This document shows positions 19,669 through 27,897 of a stretch of 64,000 bases of DNA, piece after piece; position 1 is the stretch's first letter; every line of letters begins with the position of its first letter. Position numbers and translations under genes: made by a program. Source of the DNA: Streptomyces sp. NRRL F-6676. Lineage in GTDB: Bacteria > Actinomycetota > Actinomycetes > Streptomycetales > Streptomycetaceae. The DNA lies in contig NZ_JOHS01000019.1 in NCBI RefSeq assembly GCF_000725625.1, positions 1 to 64,000 of the forward strand. Direction: 5' to 3'. Below the pieces are notes generated by a model. That model worked only from the letters and a program-made list of their open reading frames with translations. It did not search any database and was not told the DNA's origin.

Positions 19669-20176
19669 CCGCTGACCATCATCAACACCGACGGGCTCCC
19701 GGTCTGACCGAAGCCAGCGGAATCTCCGCAGGCGGGAACCACAGACACTCAGCTCAGCGGACGCGTCTGCCACCGCGTCAGCGGCGAGGCCTCGGCGACA
19801 TCGCTCCCGAGGCGGTTGGCGTTGCTTCCACCGTTCCGGTGGAGCGGCCGGGCCGGTCCGTGGCTGGTGACACCTCCGGCGGATGGGCGCGCATGCGCAC
19901 CCCCTATGTGTCGCCGACCGACGCGGCGTCCGTCTGCCGCGAGGTGGCCGAACTTGTACCCGACGTACCGGCCCTGTCTCCGTTCCGGCCGCGCGTCCTT
20001 ACCTCTTCTGTCCCCTCTCCGATCGCAGTGACCGAACCGCGTCCGGTGACCGGCTGACTCGTCCACCTCAACGGCCGGCGTGACCGACTCGCGTCAAGTC
20101 CTTACCCCCGCCATGCCCGAAACCGACGGAGAGGACGTGGTCAGGGTGGCCGAGCACTCCTCGTCCGCACCCGCGG
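19669..20176. other. intergenic region, no gene seen
   Basis: About 500 nt after the IS remnant. Open frames here have no homology signs or codon bias that I can use. It is probably decayed sequence from the insertion and from the upstream part of the neighbouring NERD gene. Confidence 0.4.
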
Positions 20177-20614
20177 GTGGGAGCCGAACTGAGCCGCTTG
20201 AAGCGGCACGGCCGGCGCGTCCTGCATTCCGTCCTCTTGGCCGACAAGGCGGACGTGGACCATTTGTTGATCGGGCCCGGTGGCGTGTTCAGCATCAATG
20301 CGAAGCACCACCACAAAAGGGTCGTATGGGTCGGCGACGACTCTGTGAAGGTCGATCACGGAAAGCCGGTGTCCTATGCGCGCAAGAGCCGAGCTGAGGC
20401 CAAGCGGGTAGCTCGAGTGCTTGAGCGCTATGGCGGCTCTCCCGTACCGGTGGAGCCGGTACTCGTCTTCGCCGGCGTGACCGATTTGAAGGTGCCCGTC
20501 GCTCAACTCAGCGTGCGCGTGTACAGGGAGCGCGAGGTGGCAGCACTAGCACCGCTCCCAGGGGTGCTGACAGTCGAGCAGGTGTACGGCGTCGCACGCT
20601 ATCGTCAGGCTTGA
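20177..20614 (+). CDS. NERD-domain protein, possibly 5'-truncated
   Basis: A 145-residue protein that starts almost inside a NERD (nuclease-related) domain. The segment VDHLLIGPGGVFSINAKHH carries the conserved acidic/H and K-type positions of this restriction-endonuclease-like fold. Typical actinobacterial NERD proteins have more sequence before this point. The first possible start is the GTG at 20177, with no in-frame upstream start before a stop, so the 5' end may have been lost beside the IS remnant. The C-terminal half is a short alpha/beta region. Substrate unknown; association with DNA processing is only suggested by the family name. Confidence 0.6.
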   Translation: MGAELSRLKRHGRRVLHSVLLADKADVDHLLIGPGGVFSINAKHHHKRVVWVGDDSVKVDHGKPVSYARKSRAEAKRVARVLERYGGSPVPVEPVLVFAGVTDLKVPVAQLSVRVYREREVAALAPLPGVLTVEQVYGVARYRQA

Positions 20615-20702
20615 GGCCAGGTCCTGCCGGCGTCGACATGACCTTGCTCGTGTTTGAGGCCTGTGGCGTGATGCCCAAAGGCCTCGTCGTTTTCCTGGCC
20701 CG

Positions 20703-21347
20703 TCAAGCAGGCCGGGTCGCCCGGGCCTGTTCGGAGGAGAGCAGGCGTTCAAGGTTCCTTCGCTCGCCATCGAGCGCGGCGAGCATCCGTGTGCAGGTGC
20801 GTTCGAAGTCGGGCTCGACCTCGACACCGAGGTCATGGCGCAGAGTGACCCGCAGTAGATACACCCCGTCGGACATTGGACCGCTGAACCAAGCTTTGGC
20901 ACGGCTGTACGACTCGTCTGGGTCAGGACTGTTCGGCAACTGCTTGACCACGGAATACCCGACTCCGAGCGCCCTGTTGAGGGTCGAAACAATCTCGTGG
21001 ACATACTTCGGCAGCGCCATCTGCGCCGAAGAGTATTGCTCCAACCAAGCGTCCCTGGCGGTGTCAAGGGCTGCTGGCTCGACGGTTTCACCACGCTCGG
21101 CTGCTCGGACGGTGTCTCGGGCAGCGACCCGGTAAGCGCGGGCTGTGGTGTTCAGGCGGGCGTAGAGATCCCTTCTAGCTTCCTGCGCTCGGTCGTGACG
21201 GTCCTCTGCTCGTTCACGATCCGCGCGCTGGTTCTGCTCCCGGGTTGCGCGCTGGCTGAGCAGCGCTCCGCCCAGAGTTCCGCCGAGCGTTCCTCCGACA
21301 CCGATGAGCGCAACTGCAAGCGTGGTCACGTCCACGAGATCCCCCAC
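20703..21347 (-). CDS. hypothetical protein with N-terminal membrane segment
   Basis: A 214-residue protein. Residues 6-32 form one Gly/Ala/Leu-rich transmembrane segment (TTLAVALIGVGGTLGGTLGG). A highly charged coiled-coil-like region follows (about 33-70), then a helical cytosolic domain. I recognise no catalytic motif. The layout matches a widespread type of Streptomyces hypothetical protein near mobile elements. The ATG start matches the membrane segment. Function unknown. Confidence 0.6.
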   Translation of the reverse strand: MGDLVDVTTLAVALIGVGGTLGGTLGGALLSQRATREQNQRADRERAEDRHDRAQEARRDLYARLNTTARAYRVAARDTVRAAERGETVEPAALDTARDAWLEQYSSAQMALPKYVHEIVSTLNRALGVGYSVVKQLPNSPDPDESYSRAKAWFSGPMSDGVYLLRVTLRHDLGVEVEPDFERTCTRMLAALDGERRNLERLLSSEQARATRPA

Positions 21348-21585
21348 CTCGTCCGATCAGCTGTCCGCCGCCCGTGTCGGTCGAAGACAGCGCGGCAGCG
21401 CCGAGCAACGCTCAAGCTTCCCATCCTCGGCGTCATCCAATACCGGTACGACGATAATGAGGGGCGCAGTTGCTCGGCTTCGATGCGCGGCGTCACCTGC
21501 GGGAATGCCTCAAGAATCCGTCCACGCCTCGTCCACAGACCCCGACATAGAGCCGCTCCGGACCGCACACGCCTGGTCATACGCG

Positions 21586-21625
21586 AAGACCCCGACCTCA
21601 GCGTTTCCGCTGGTGACGGGGTCTT
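21586..21625 (-). terminator. hairpin downstream of tRNA-Arg
   Basis: AAGACCCCG (21586-21594) pairs with CGGGGTCTT (21617-21625), enclosing a smaller CAGCG/CGCTG hairpin. It lies 18 nt past the 3' end of the minus-strand tRNA and probably ends its transcript. It could act for both directions. Confidence 0.6.
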
Positions 21626-21643
21626 TGGGCACCTGATCCAAGG

Positions 21644-21715
21644 TGCCCCCGGCAGGATTCGAACCTGCGCACACGGCTCCGGAGGCCGTTGCTCTATCCC
21701 CTGAGCTACGGGGGC
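21644..21715 (-). tRNA. tRNA-Arg (anticodon CCG)
   Basis: The minus strand folds as a 72-nt cloverleaf: acceptor GCCCCCG/CGGGGGC, D-stem GCTC/GAGC, anticodon stem ACGGC/GCCGT with loop CTCCGGA (anticodon CCG, reading CGG), and T-arm GCAGG-TTCGAAT-CCTGC. The discriminator is A and the terminal CCA is not encoded (CC then T). tRNA genes are common integration sites in Streptomyces. The 3' end of this one faces the accessory region to the left. Confidence 0.93.
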
Positions 21716-21920
21716 GTGTCGGCCGCGGTTGGTGGTGCTTGCGGCGACGGGTAGAACACTACCAGCTCCTTCGGCGTGGTCATGAACGGGTTTTGGGGCC
21801 GGACGTGTCGGGTGCGGGGTGGTCCCCTAGCAGGGGCGGCAGCCTTCTGCACACCGCAACGGTGGGGTCCGCGGAGGCAGGCGCATCGCTACCCCGGACG
21901 CGGTGGGAGGGCGCCCCTCG

Positions 21921-22080
21921 TGCACGGGCACCAACATGCCCCCACCTCCCTGCACGCCCACCAACATGCCCCCACCTCCCTGCACGCCCACCAACATGCC
22001 CCCGCTCCTCCCGCACGCCTACAAACAACGCCCCCCACCCCCCGCACGCCCACAAACACGCCCCCACTCCCCCCGCACGG
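21921..22080. repeat. 30-bp tandem repeat array
   Basis: Three close copies of a 30-bp unit with core CCAACATGCCCCCACC begin at 21921, 21951 and 21981. Two more degenerate, C-rich copies run to about 22080. The array fills the gap between the tRNA and the receiver-domain gene. The rest of this gap (21716-21920) shows no gene. Confidence 0.8.
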
Positions 22081-22123
22081 GTCGGAAGTGGGCAAAACCC
22101 GGACGCCGTGCCCCGGCTCGACC

Positions 22124-22129
22124 TACTCT
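22124..22129 (+). promoter_or_regulatory. -10 box for leaderless receiver gene
   Basis: TACTCT lies 6 nt before the GTG at 22136, and no Shine-Dalgarno sequence is present. This spacing places the transcription start at the start codon, as in leaderless actinobacterial mRNAs. No clear -35 is seen. Confidence 0.45.
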
Positions 22130-22135
22130 CGAGTT

Positions 22136-22591
22136 GTGTCAGGCGCGTCCGGCCGGGTGCTTGTTGTGGACGACAACAAGGTCATCCGGCAGCTGATCAG
22201 GGTCAATCTCGAGCTGGAGGGCATCGAGGTCGTGACCGCGGCCGATGGTGTCGAGTGTCTGGATGTCGTGCATCGGGTGCGGCCCGATGTCGTCACCCTC
22301 GACGTCGTCATGCCCCGGCTCGACGGGTTGCGGACCGCCGCCCGGCTGCGGGCCGATCCTCGGACCCGGCATCTTCCGCTCGCCGTCGTCAGCGCCTGTA
22401 CGCAGTACGAGGTCGAGAGCGGGCTCGACGTCGGCGTCGATGCCTTTCTGGCCAAGCCGTTCGACCCTGCCGAGCTCGTGCGGGTCGTGCGGGAGCTGCT
22501 GGAGCGTGGTGGCGGTGAGGGCGAGTCCTCGCCGGATTCCGGGCCCGGAACCGGGCATGTCGGGCGGGCCGGGGCGCAACCCGCTCCCTGA
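22136..22591 (+). CDS. stand-alone response regulator receiver protein
   Basis: A 151-residue protein made of one CheY-like receiver domain plus a short Gly/Ser/Pro tail. The acidic pair lies in VLVVDDNK, the phospho-acceptor Asp in VVTLDVVMPRLDG, the switch Ser in VVSA, and the conserved Lys in LAKPFDP. No DNA-binding or enzymatic output domain follows, so it probably works by protein-protein contact. No sensor kinase is nearby. The GTG at 22136 fits the start of the beta-1 strand and a leaderless promoter; longer readings would run through the tandem repeats. Confidence 0.85.
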   Translation: MSGASGRVLVVDDNKVIRQLIRVNLELEGIEVVTAADGVECLDVVHRVRPDVVTLDVVMPRLDGLRTAARLRADPRTRHLPLAVVSACTQYEVESGLDVGVDAFLAKPFDPAELVRVVRELLERGGGEGESSPDSGPGTGHVGRAGAQPAP

Positions 22592-22627
22592 CCATCCCGT
22601 GATCGTCCCGTACTCCCGCCGCCCCCA

Positions 22628-22858
22628 TCCACATCCCGATAACCCCGGCCCCGTCCGCACCCCGAAAACCCCGGCCCCGTCCACATCCCGAAAACCCCGG
22701 CCCCGTCCACATCCCGAAAACCCCAGCCCCGTCCGCACCCCGATAACCCCGCCCCCGTCCGCACCCCGATAACCCGGCCCCGTCCGCACCCCGATAACCC
22801 GGCCCCCGTCCACATCCCGAAAACCCCAGCCCCGTCCACATCCCGATACCCCGCCCTT
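22628..22858. repeat. 26-bp minisatellite, nine copies
   Basis: Nine head-to-tail units of about 26 bp (consensus start TCCACATCCCGAAAACCCC) alternate between two sequence variants, CACATCCCGAAAA and CGCACCCCGATAA; one unit is 25 bp. The array fills the space between the receiver gene and nrtL. No spacers separate the copies, so this is not a CRISPR array. Confidence 0.9.
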
Positions 22859-22889
22859 ATCCGCTCGCCTTCCCACCCCCCTCCTCCCC

Positions 22890-22895
22890 TACCCT
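22890..22895 (+). promoter_or_regulatory. -10 box for leaderless nrtL
   Basis: TACCCT lies 6 nt before the GTG start of nrtL. The sequence just upstream is pyrimidine-rich with no ribosome binding site, which fits a leaderless transcript. Confidence 0.4.
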
Positions 22896-22901
22896 TGTCT
22901 C

Positions 22902-23879
22902 GTGACCCCCGTCGAGTTCTCCCGTACCGTGCTGCGCGCGGTGCGGTCCGCTGTCGATGACGGGGAGCTGAGCGTGGCCGTTCCCGTGCGTGCCGTTGTC
23001 ACGCCGCCGGGGCCCGGAGGCTCCGGGGACTACGCCACCAACATCGCCCTCCAGCTCGCCCGGGATGCCGGGCGGTCGCCGCGCCAGGTCGCCGACATCC
23101 TGCGGCCGCGGCTCCGCGACGCCGACGGCGTCGCCGACGTCGTCGTCAGTGGGCCCGGGTTTCTCAACATCCGGCTCGACGGGGAGCTCGCCGCCTCCGC
23201 TCTTGTGCGGCAGATCGACCAAGAGGGAAGTCGGTACGGGTTCTCCGACGAGCTCGCCGGCGAGCCCGTCGCGCTCCGCATCCCCTACGACATCCGCGCC
23301 GAAGTCGTCGCCGACTCGCTCGTGCGGATCATCGCCAGCCAGGGCGGGCGTGCCGAGGTCGCGCACGGGAAGCCCGTCACGCTGCGGCCCGTGCCCGCCG
23401 GTGAGGACCCCGCGCCGCTCGGCGGGGACGCCTCCCGCTGGGCGCTGCTGCATCCCGCCGCGCACGACCGGCCCCGGATCACCGCCGACCACCTCGTGCA
23501 GCGCGAGAGCAACCCGCTGTTCCGGGTGCGCTACGCGCACGCCCGGGCGTGCGCCCTCGCGCGCGGTGCGGCCCGGCTCCACCTCACGCCCGAGCCCGGG
23601 GCCGTGGACGTACCCGGCGCCCAGCCCCTGCTGCACGCGCTCGCCGAGTACCCGCACGCCCTCTCGCGCGCCGCGCACCACCGCGCGCCCGACCGGCTCG
23701 CCCGGCACCTCGTCACCACCGCCGACGCCTTCCTCGCCGTCCAGCACACCGTGCTGCCCCTCGGCGACGAGAAACCCTCGGCCGCCCACCGCGCCCGGCT
23801 CGCCCTCGCCGAAGCCGCCGGGACGGTGCTGGCCGGCGGCCTGTCCCTGCTCGGCATCAGCGCACCCGTCCACCTCTGA
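22902..23879 (+). CDS. nrtL: ArgS-related anticodon-binding protein NrtL
   Basis: A 325-residue protein related to arginyl-tRNA synthetase but without its catalytic HIGH/KMSKS core. Residues 1-110 match the N-terminal additional domain of ArgS (GDYATNIALQLAR; GPGFLNIRL). The C-terminal half matches the helical anticodon-binding domain (RYAHARACALAR ... FLAVQHTVLP, and the final RLALAEAAGTVLAGGLSLLGI). Such truncated ArgS-like proteins are known in Streptomyces directly upstream of lysA. The role is unknown; it cannot charge tRNA alone. Only 31 nt separate it from lysA, so co-transcription is likely. Confidence 0.85.
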   Translation: MTPVEFSRTVLRAVRSAVDDGELSVAVPVRAVVTPPGPGGSGDYATNIALQLARDAGRSPRQVADILRPRLRDADGVADVVVSGPGFLNIRLDGELAASALVRQIDQEGSRYGFSDELAGEPVALRIPYDIRAEVVADSLVRIIASQGGRAEVAHGKPVTLRPVPAGEDPAPLGGDASRWALLHPAAHDRPRITADHLVQRESNPLFRVRYAHARACALARGAARLHLTPEPGAVDVPGAQPLLHALAEYPHALSRAAHHRAPDRLARHLVTTADAFLAVQHTVLPLGDEKPSAAHRARLALAEAAGTVLAGGLSLLGISAPVHL

Positions 23880-23910
23880 GGTCAGAGGCTCAGAAGCTGG
23901 AGAGAAACCC

Positions 23911-25311
23911 ATGAGTCGTTCCGCACATCCCGCCGGGCCCCGGCACGCCGACGTCCTTCCCGAAGGGCGCTCCGTAGCAAGCGCAGCTCCGCCCGCCGAC
24001 CCCAACGCCCTCGACCCCAAGGTGTGGGCCCAGACCGTCGCCCGGAACGCGGACGGTGTCGTGACCGTCGGCGGGGTCGACGTCAACGCGCTCGCCGCGC
24101 AGGTCGGGACGCCGGCGTACGTCCTCGACGAGGCCGACTTCCGCGCCCGGGCGCGCGCCTGGCGCACCGCCTTCGGGCACGACGCCGACGTGTTCTACGC
24201 CGGCAAGGCCTTCCTCTCCCGCGCCGTCGTGCGCTGGCTGGACGAGGAGGGGCTCAACCTCGACGTGTGCTCGGGAGGCGAGCTCGCCACCGCCCTCTCC
24301 GCGGGGCTCTCCCCGGACCGCATCGCCTTCCACGGCAACAACAAGACCCCGGCCGAGATCCGCCGGGCCGTCGAGGCCGGGGTCGGGCGGATCGTGCTCG
24401 ACTCCTTCCAGGAGATCGTGCGCGTCGCCCACATCGCCCGTGAGCTGGACAAGCGGCAGCGGGTGCAGATCCGGGTGACCGTGGGGGTCGAGGCGCACAC
24501 CCACGAGTTCATCGCCACCGCCCACGAGGACCAGAAGTTCGGCATCCCGCTGGCCGACGGGCAGGCCGCCGAGGCCGTGCGGCGGGCGTTGCAGCTCGAC
24601 TCGCTGGACGTCATCGGCATCCACTCCCACATCGGGTCGCAGATCTTCGACATGTCCGGGTTCGAGGTCGCCGCCCACCGGGTGGTGGGGCTGCTCAAGG
24701 ACATCCGTGACGAGCACGGGGTGGAACTCCCCGAGATCGACCTCGGGGGCGGCCTCGGCATCGCCTACACCAGCGAGGACGACCCCCGCGAGCCGCACGA
24801 GATCGCCAAGGCGCTCACCGAGATCGTCACTCGCGAGTGCGAGTCCGCCCGGCTGCGCACGCCGCGCATCTCCGTCGAGCCGGGCCGCGCCATCGTCGGC
24901 CCCACCACCTTCACGCTGTACGAGGTCGGCACCGTCAAGCCGCTGGAAGGACTGCGGACGTACGTCTCCGTCGACGGCGGCATGTCCGACAACATCCGTA
25001 CCGCGCTGTACGACGCCGAGTACAGCGTCGCCCTCGCCTCCCGTACGAGCGACGCCGAGCCGATGCTCGTCCGCGTCGTCGGCAAGCACTGCGAGAGCGG
25101 CGACATCGTGGTCAAGGACGCGTTCCTGCCGGCCGACCTCGCGCCCGGCGACCTCATCGCCGTCCCCGCCACCGGCGCCTACTGCCGCTCCATGGCCAGC
25201 AACTACAACCACGCGCTGCGGCCGCCGGTCGTCGCCGTGCGCGACGGCGAGGCGCGGGTCATCGTGCGCCGGGAGAGCGAGGAGGACCTGCTGCGGCTCG
25301 ACGTCGGCTGA
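23911..25311 (+). CDS. lysA: diaminopimelate decarboxylase
   Basis: Catalyses the last step of lysine synthesis, decarboxylation of meso-diaminopimelate to L-lysine, with PLP. The 466-residue protein has the alanine-racemase-like barrel with the PLP lysine in FYAGKAF, HSHIGSQ, the phosphate-binding GGGLGIAY and the CESGD motif with the catalytic Cys from the second subunit. The ATG at 23911 follows GGAGAG with good spacing. A 50-residue N-terminal extension is normal for actinobacteria. It starts the lysine/threonine cluster, and a strong hairpin follows its stop. Confidence 0.97.
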   Translation: MSRSAHPAGPRHADVLPEGRSVASAAPPADPNALDPKVWAQTVARNADGVVTVGGVDVNALAAQVGTPAYVLDEADFRARARAWRTAFGHDADVFYAGKAFLSRAVVRWLDEEGLNLDVCSGGELATALSAGLSPDRIAFHGNNKTPAEIRRAVEAGVGRIVLDSFQEIVRVAHIARELDKRQRVQIRVTVGVEAHTHEFIATAHEDQKFGIPLADGQAAEAVRRALQLDSLDVIGIHSHIGSQIFDMSGFEVAAHRVVGLLKDIRDEHGVELPEIDLGGGLGIAYTSEDDPREPHEIAKALTEIVTRECESARLRTPRISVEPGRAIVGPTTFTLYEVGTVKPLEGLRTYVSVDGGMSDNIRTALYDAEYSVALASRTSDAEPMLVRVVGKHCESGDIVVKDAFLPADLAPGDLIAVPATGAYCRSMASNYNHALRPPVVAVRDGEARVIVRRESEEDLLRLDVG

Positions 25312-25331
25312 ACCCCTCGTCAACCGCTCCA

Positions 25332-25364
25332 CGGCGGCGGAAGATCTCCCGCCTTCCGCCGCCG
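25332..25364 (+). terminator. terminator after lysA
   Basis: Perfect 12-bp stem (CGGCGGCGGAAG with CTTCCGCCGCCG) and 9-nt loop, 20 nt past the lysA stop. Confidence 0.85.
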
Positions 25365-25370
25365 CGACAA

Positions 25371-25429
25371 TGAAATGCATGTCTCACAATCCGGACCAAG
25401 GGCAGGAATTCCGGTCCGGTGCGTGAGAC
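25371..25429 (+). promoter_or_regulatory. structured hom leader with short ORF
   Basis: GTCTCAC (25381-25387) pairs with GTGAGAC (25423-25429), and inside it CCGGACC (25391-25397) pairs with GGTCCGG (25413-25419). The result is a long two-part hairpin with a small internal loop. An 18-codon ORF (ATG at 25371, stop at 25425-25427) covers nearly the whole structure. No run of Thr, Met or Lys codons is present, so classic attenuation by these amino acids is not indicated. Confidence 0.4.
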
Positions 25430-25465
25430 TGGTCGAACCTAGACGGTATGAGGAAACGAGGTCGG

Positions 25466-26767
25466 ATGATGCGTACGCGTCCGCTGAAAGTGGCGCTGCT
25501 GGGCTGCGGGGTCGTCGGCTCAGAGGTGGCGCGCATCATGACGACGCACGCGGAGGACCTCGCCGCCCGGATCGGCGCCCCCCTCGAACTCGCCGGAGTG
25601 GCCGTACGCCGGCCCGCCAAGGTCCGCGAGGGCATCGACCCCGCCCTGGTCACCACCGACGCCACCGCCCTCGTCAAACGCGGCGACATCGACGTCGTGG
25701 TGGAGGTCATCGGGGGGATCGAGCCCGCCCGCACCCTCATCACCACCGCCTTCGAGCACGGCGCCTCCGTCGTCTCGGCCAACAAGGCGCTCCTCGCCCA
25801 GGACGGCGCCGCGCTGCACGCCGCCGCCACCGAGCACGGCCGGGACCTCTACTACGAGGCCGCCGTCGCCGGTGCCATCCCGCTGATCCGGCCGCTGCGC
25901 GAGTCCCTCGCCGGCGACAAGGTCGACCGGGTCCTCGGCATCGTCAACGGCACCACCAACTTCATCCTCGACAAGATGGACTCCACGGGCGCCGGCTACC
26001 AGGAGGCCCTCGACGAGGCCACCGCGCTCGGGTACGCCGAGGCCGACCCGACCGCCGACGTCGAGGGCTTCGACGCCGCTGCCAAGGCCGCCATCCTCGC
26101 CGGGATCGCCTTCCACACCCGCGTGCGCCTGGACGACGTCTACCGCGAGGGCATGACCGAGGTCACCGCCGCCGACTTCGCCTCCGCCAAGGAGATGGGC
26201 TGCACCATCAAGCTGCTCGCCATCTGCGAGCGCGCGGCCGACGGCGGCTCGGTCACCGCGCGCGTGCACCCCGCGATGATCCCGCTCAGCCATCCGCTGG
26301 CCTCCGTGCGCGGCGCCTACAACGCCGTCTTCGTCGAGTCCGAGGCCGCCGGGCAGCTGATGTTCTACGGCCCCGGCGCGGGCGGCGCGCCCACCGCCTC
26401 GGCGGTCCTCGGCGACCTCGTCGCCGTCTGCCGCAACCGGCTGCACGGCACCACCGGGCCCGGCGAGTCCGCGTACACCCGGCTGCCGGTCTCGCCGATG
26501 GGCGAGGTGGTCACGCGGTACCACATCAGCCTGGACGTCGCCGACAAACCGGGCGTCCTCGCCCAGGTGGCCACCGTGTTCGCCGAGCACGGCGTCTCGA
26601 TCGACACCGTCCGCCAGCAGAGCCGGCCGGACGGGGACGGCGAGGCCTCCCTCGTCGTCGTCACCCATCGCGCGTCCGACGCCGCCCTCACCGGTGTCGT
26701 CGAGGCGCTGCGCAGCCTCGACACCGTGCGGGGCGTCGCCAGCATCATGCGGGTTGAAGGAGAGTAA
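25466..26767 (+). CDS. hom: homoserine dehydrogenase
   Basis: Reduces aspartate semialdehyde to homoserine at the branch to threonine and methionine. The 433-residue protein has the N-terminal NAD(P) fold (LLGCGVVGSEV), the substrate and catalytic region (NGTTNFILDKM; YAEADPTADVEG) and a C-terminal ACT domain from about residue 350 that usually allows threonine feedback inhibition. Starts at 25448, 25466 and 25469 are possible. The latter two follow GAGG closely and match the usual N-terminus. thrC follows after 6 nt. Confidence 0.96.
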   Translation: MMRTRPLKVALLGCGVVGSEVARIMTTHAEDLAARIGAPLELAGVAVRRPAKVREGIDPALVTTDATALVKRGDIDVVVEVIGGIEPARTLITTAFEHGASVVSANKALLAQDGAALHAAATEHGRDLYYEAAVAGAIPLIRPLRESLAGDKVDRVLGIVNGTTNFILDKMDSTGAGYQEALDEATALGYAEADPTADVEGFDAAAKAAILAGIAFHTRVRLDDVYREGMTEVTAADFASAKEMGCTIKLLAICERAADGGSVTARVHPAMIPLSHPLASVRGAYNAVFVESEAAGQLMFYGPGAGGAPTASAVLGDLVAVCRNRLHGTTGPGESAYTRLPVSPMGEVVTRYHISLDVADKPGVLAQVATVFAEHGVSIDTVRQQSRPDGDGEASLVVVTHRASDAALTGVVEALRSLDTVRGVASIMRVEGE

Positions 26768-26773
26768 CCAGCA

Positions 26774-27832
26774 ATGACCCACCAGTGGCGCGGAATCATC
26801 GAGGAGTACCGGGACCGGCTGCCGGTCTCCGACACCACCGAGGTCGTCACGCTCCGCGAGGGCGGCACGCCGCTCGTACCCGCGCAGGTGCTCTCCGAGC
26901 GCACGGGCTGCGAGGTCCACCTCAAGGTGGAGGGCGCCAACCCGACCGGTTCCTTCAAGGACCGCGGCATGACGATGGCCATCACGCGAGCCAAGGAGGA
27001 GGGTGCCAAGGCAGTCATCTGTGCCTCCACGGGCAACACCTCTGCCTCCGCCGCCGCCTACGCCGTACGCGCCGGAATGGTCTCCGCGGTGCTCGTGCCG
27101 CAGGGCAAGATCGCGCTCGGCAAGATGGGCCAGGCGCTGATCCACGGCGCCAAGATCCTCCAGGTCGACGGCAACTTCGACGACTGCCTCACGCTCGCGC
27201 GCTCGCTCTCCGACAACTACCCGGTGGCGCTGGTCAATTCGGTCAACCCGGTACGGATCGAGGGTCAGAAGACCGCCGCGTTCGAGATCGTGGACATGCT
27301 GGGCGACGCCCCGGACGTCCACGTCCTGCCGGTCGGCAACGCGGGCAACATCACGGCCTACTGGAAGGGCTACACCGAGTACGCCGCCGACGGCGTGGCC
27401 TCCCGCACGCCCCGCATGTGGGGCTTCCAAGCCTCCGGTTCGGCGCCGATCGTGCGCGGCGAGGTCGTCAAGGACCCGTCGACGATCGCCACCGCCATCC
27501 GCATCGGCAACCCGGCGTCCTGGCAGTTCGCGCTGGCCGCGCGGGACGAATCGGGCGGCGCCATCGACGAGGTGACGGACCGTGAGATCCTGCGCGCCTA
27601 CCGGCTGCTGGCGGCGCAGGAGGGTGTGTTCGTGGAGCCGGCCTCGGCCGCCTCGGTCGCCGGTCTGCTGAAGGCGGCCGAGCAGGGCAAGGTCGACCCG
27701 GGGCAGCGGATCGTCTGCACGGTGACCGGGAACGGGCTCAAGGACCCGGACTGGGCGGTCGCCGGAGCGCCGCAGCCGGTCACCGTGCCGGTCGACGCGG
27801 CGACGGCGGCGGAGCGGCTCGGGCTCGCGTAA
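26774..27832 (+). CDS. thrC: threonine synthase
   Basis: Converts O-phosphohomoserine to threonine with PLP. At 352 residues it is the short actinobacterial type. The PLP lysine is in [11 protein letters not shown], the phosphate-binding Gly loop in [13 protein letters not shown], and the substrate-contact [14 protein letters not shown] is present. The ATG follows GGAGAG 6 nt after the hom stop, so hom-thrC form a coupled unit. A terminator hairpin follows, and thrB has its own upstream region. Confidence 0.97.
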   Translation: MTHQWRGIIEEYRDRLPVSDTTEVVTLREGGTPLVPAQVLSERTGCEVHLKVEGANPTGSFKDRGMTMAITRAKEEGAKAVICASTGNTSASAAAYAVRAGMVSAVLVPQGKIALGKMGQALIHGAKILQVDGNFDDCLTLARSLSDNYPVALVNSVNPVRIEGQKTAAFEIVDMLGDAPDVHVLPVGNAGNITAYWKGYTEYAADGVASRTPRMWGFQASGSAPIVRGEVVKDPSTIATAIRIGNPASWQFALAARDESGGAIDEVTDREILRAYRLLAAQEGVFVEPASAASVAGLLKAAEQGKVDPGQRIVCTVTGNGLKDPDWAVAGAPQPVTVPVDAATAAERLGLA

Positions 27833-27858
27833 CGGGGAGTCGTACGGCGGGACCGCCC

Positions 27859-27897
27859 GCACCCCCTGCCGCCGCGTTCGCGACGGTGCGGGGGTGC
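27859..27897 (+). terminator. terminator after thrC
   Basis: GCACCCCC (27859-27866) pairs with GGGGGTGC (27890-27897), with a partly paired G+C-rich loop between them. Confidence 0.65.

Noticed and set aside
21776..22135. long N-terminal extension of the receiver protein
   Set aside because: It would translate the 30-bp repeats into HAHQHAPTSL-like repeats; the GTG at 22136 fits the domain start and promoter.
22628..22858. CRISPR-like repeated array
   Set aside because: The units are directly joined without spacers and vary among themselves; no cas gene is near.
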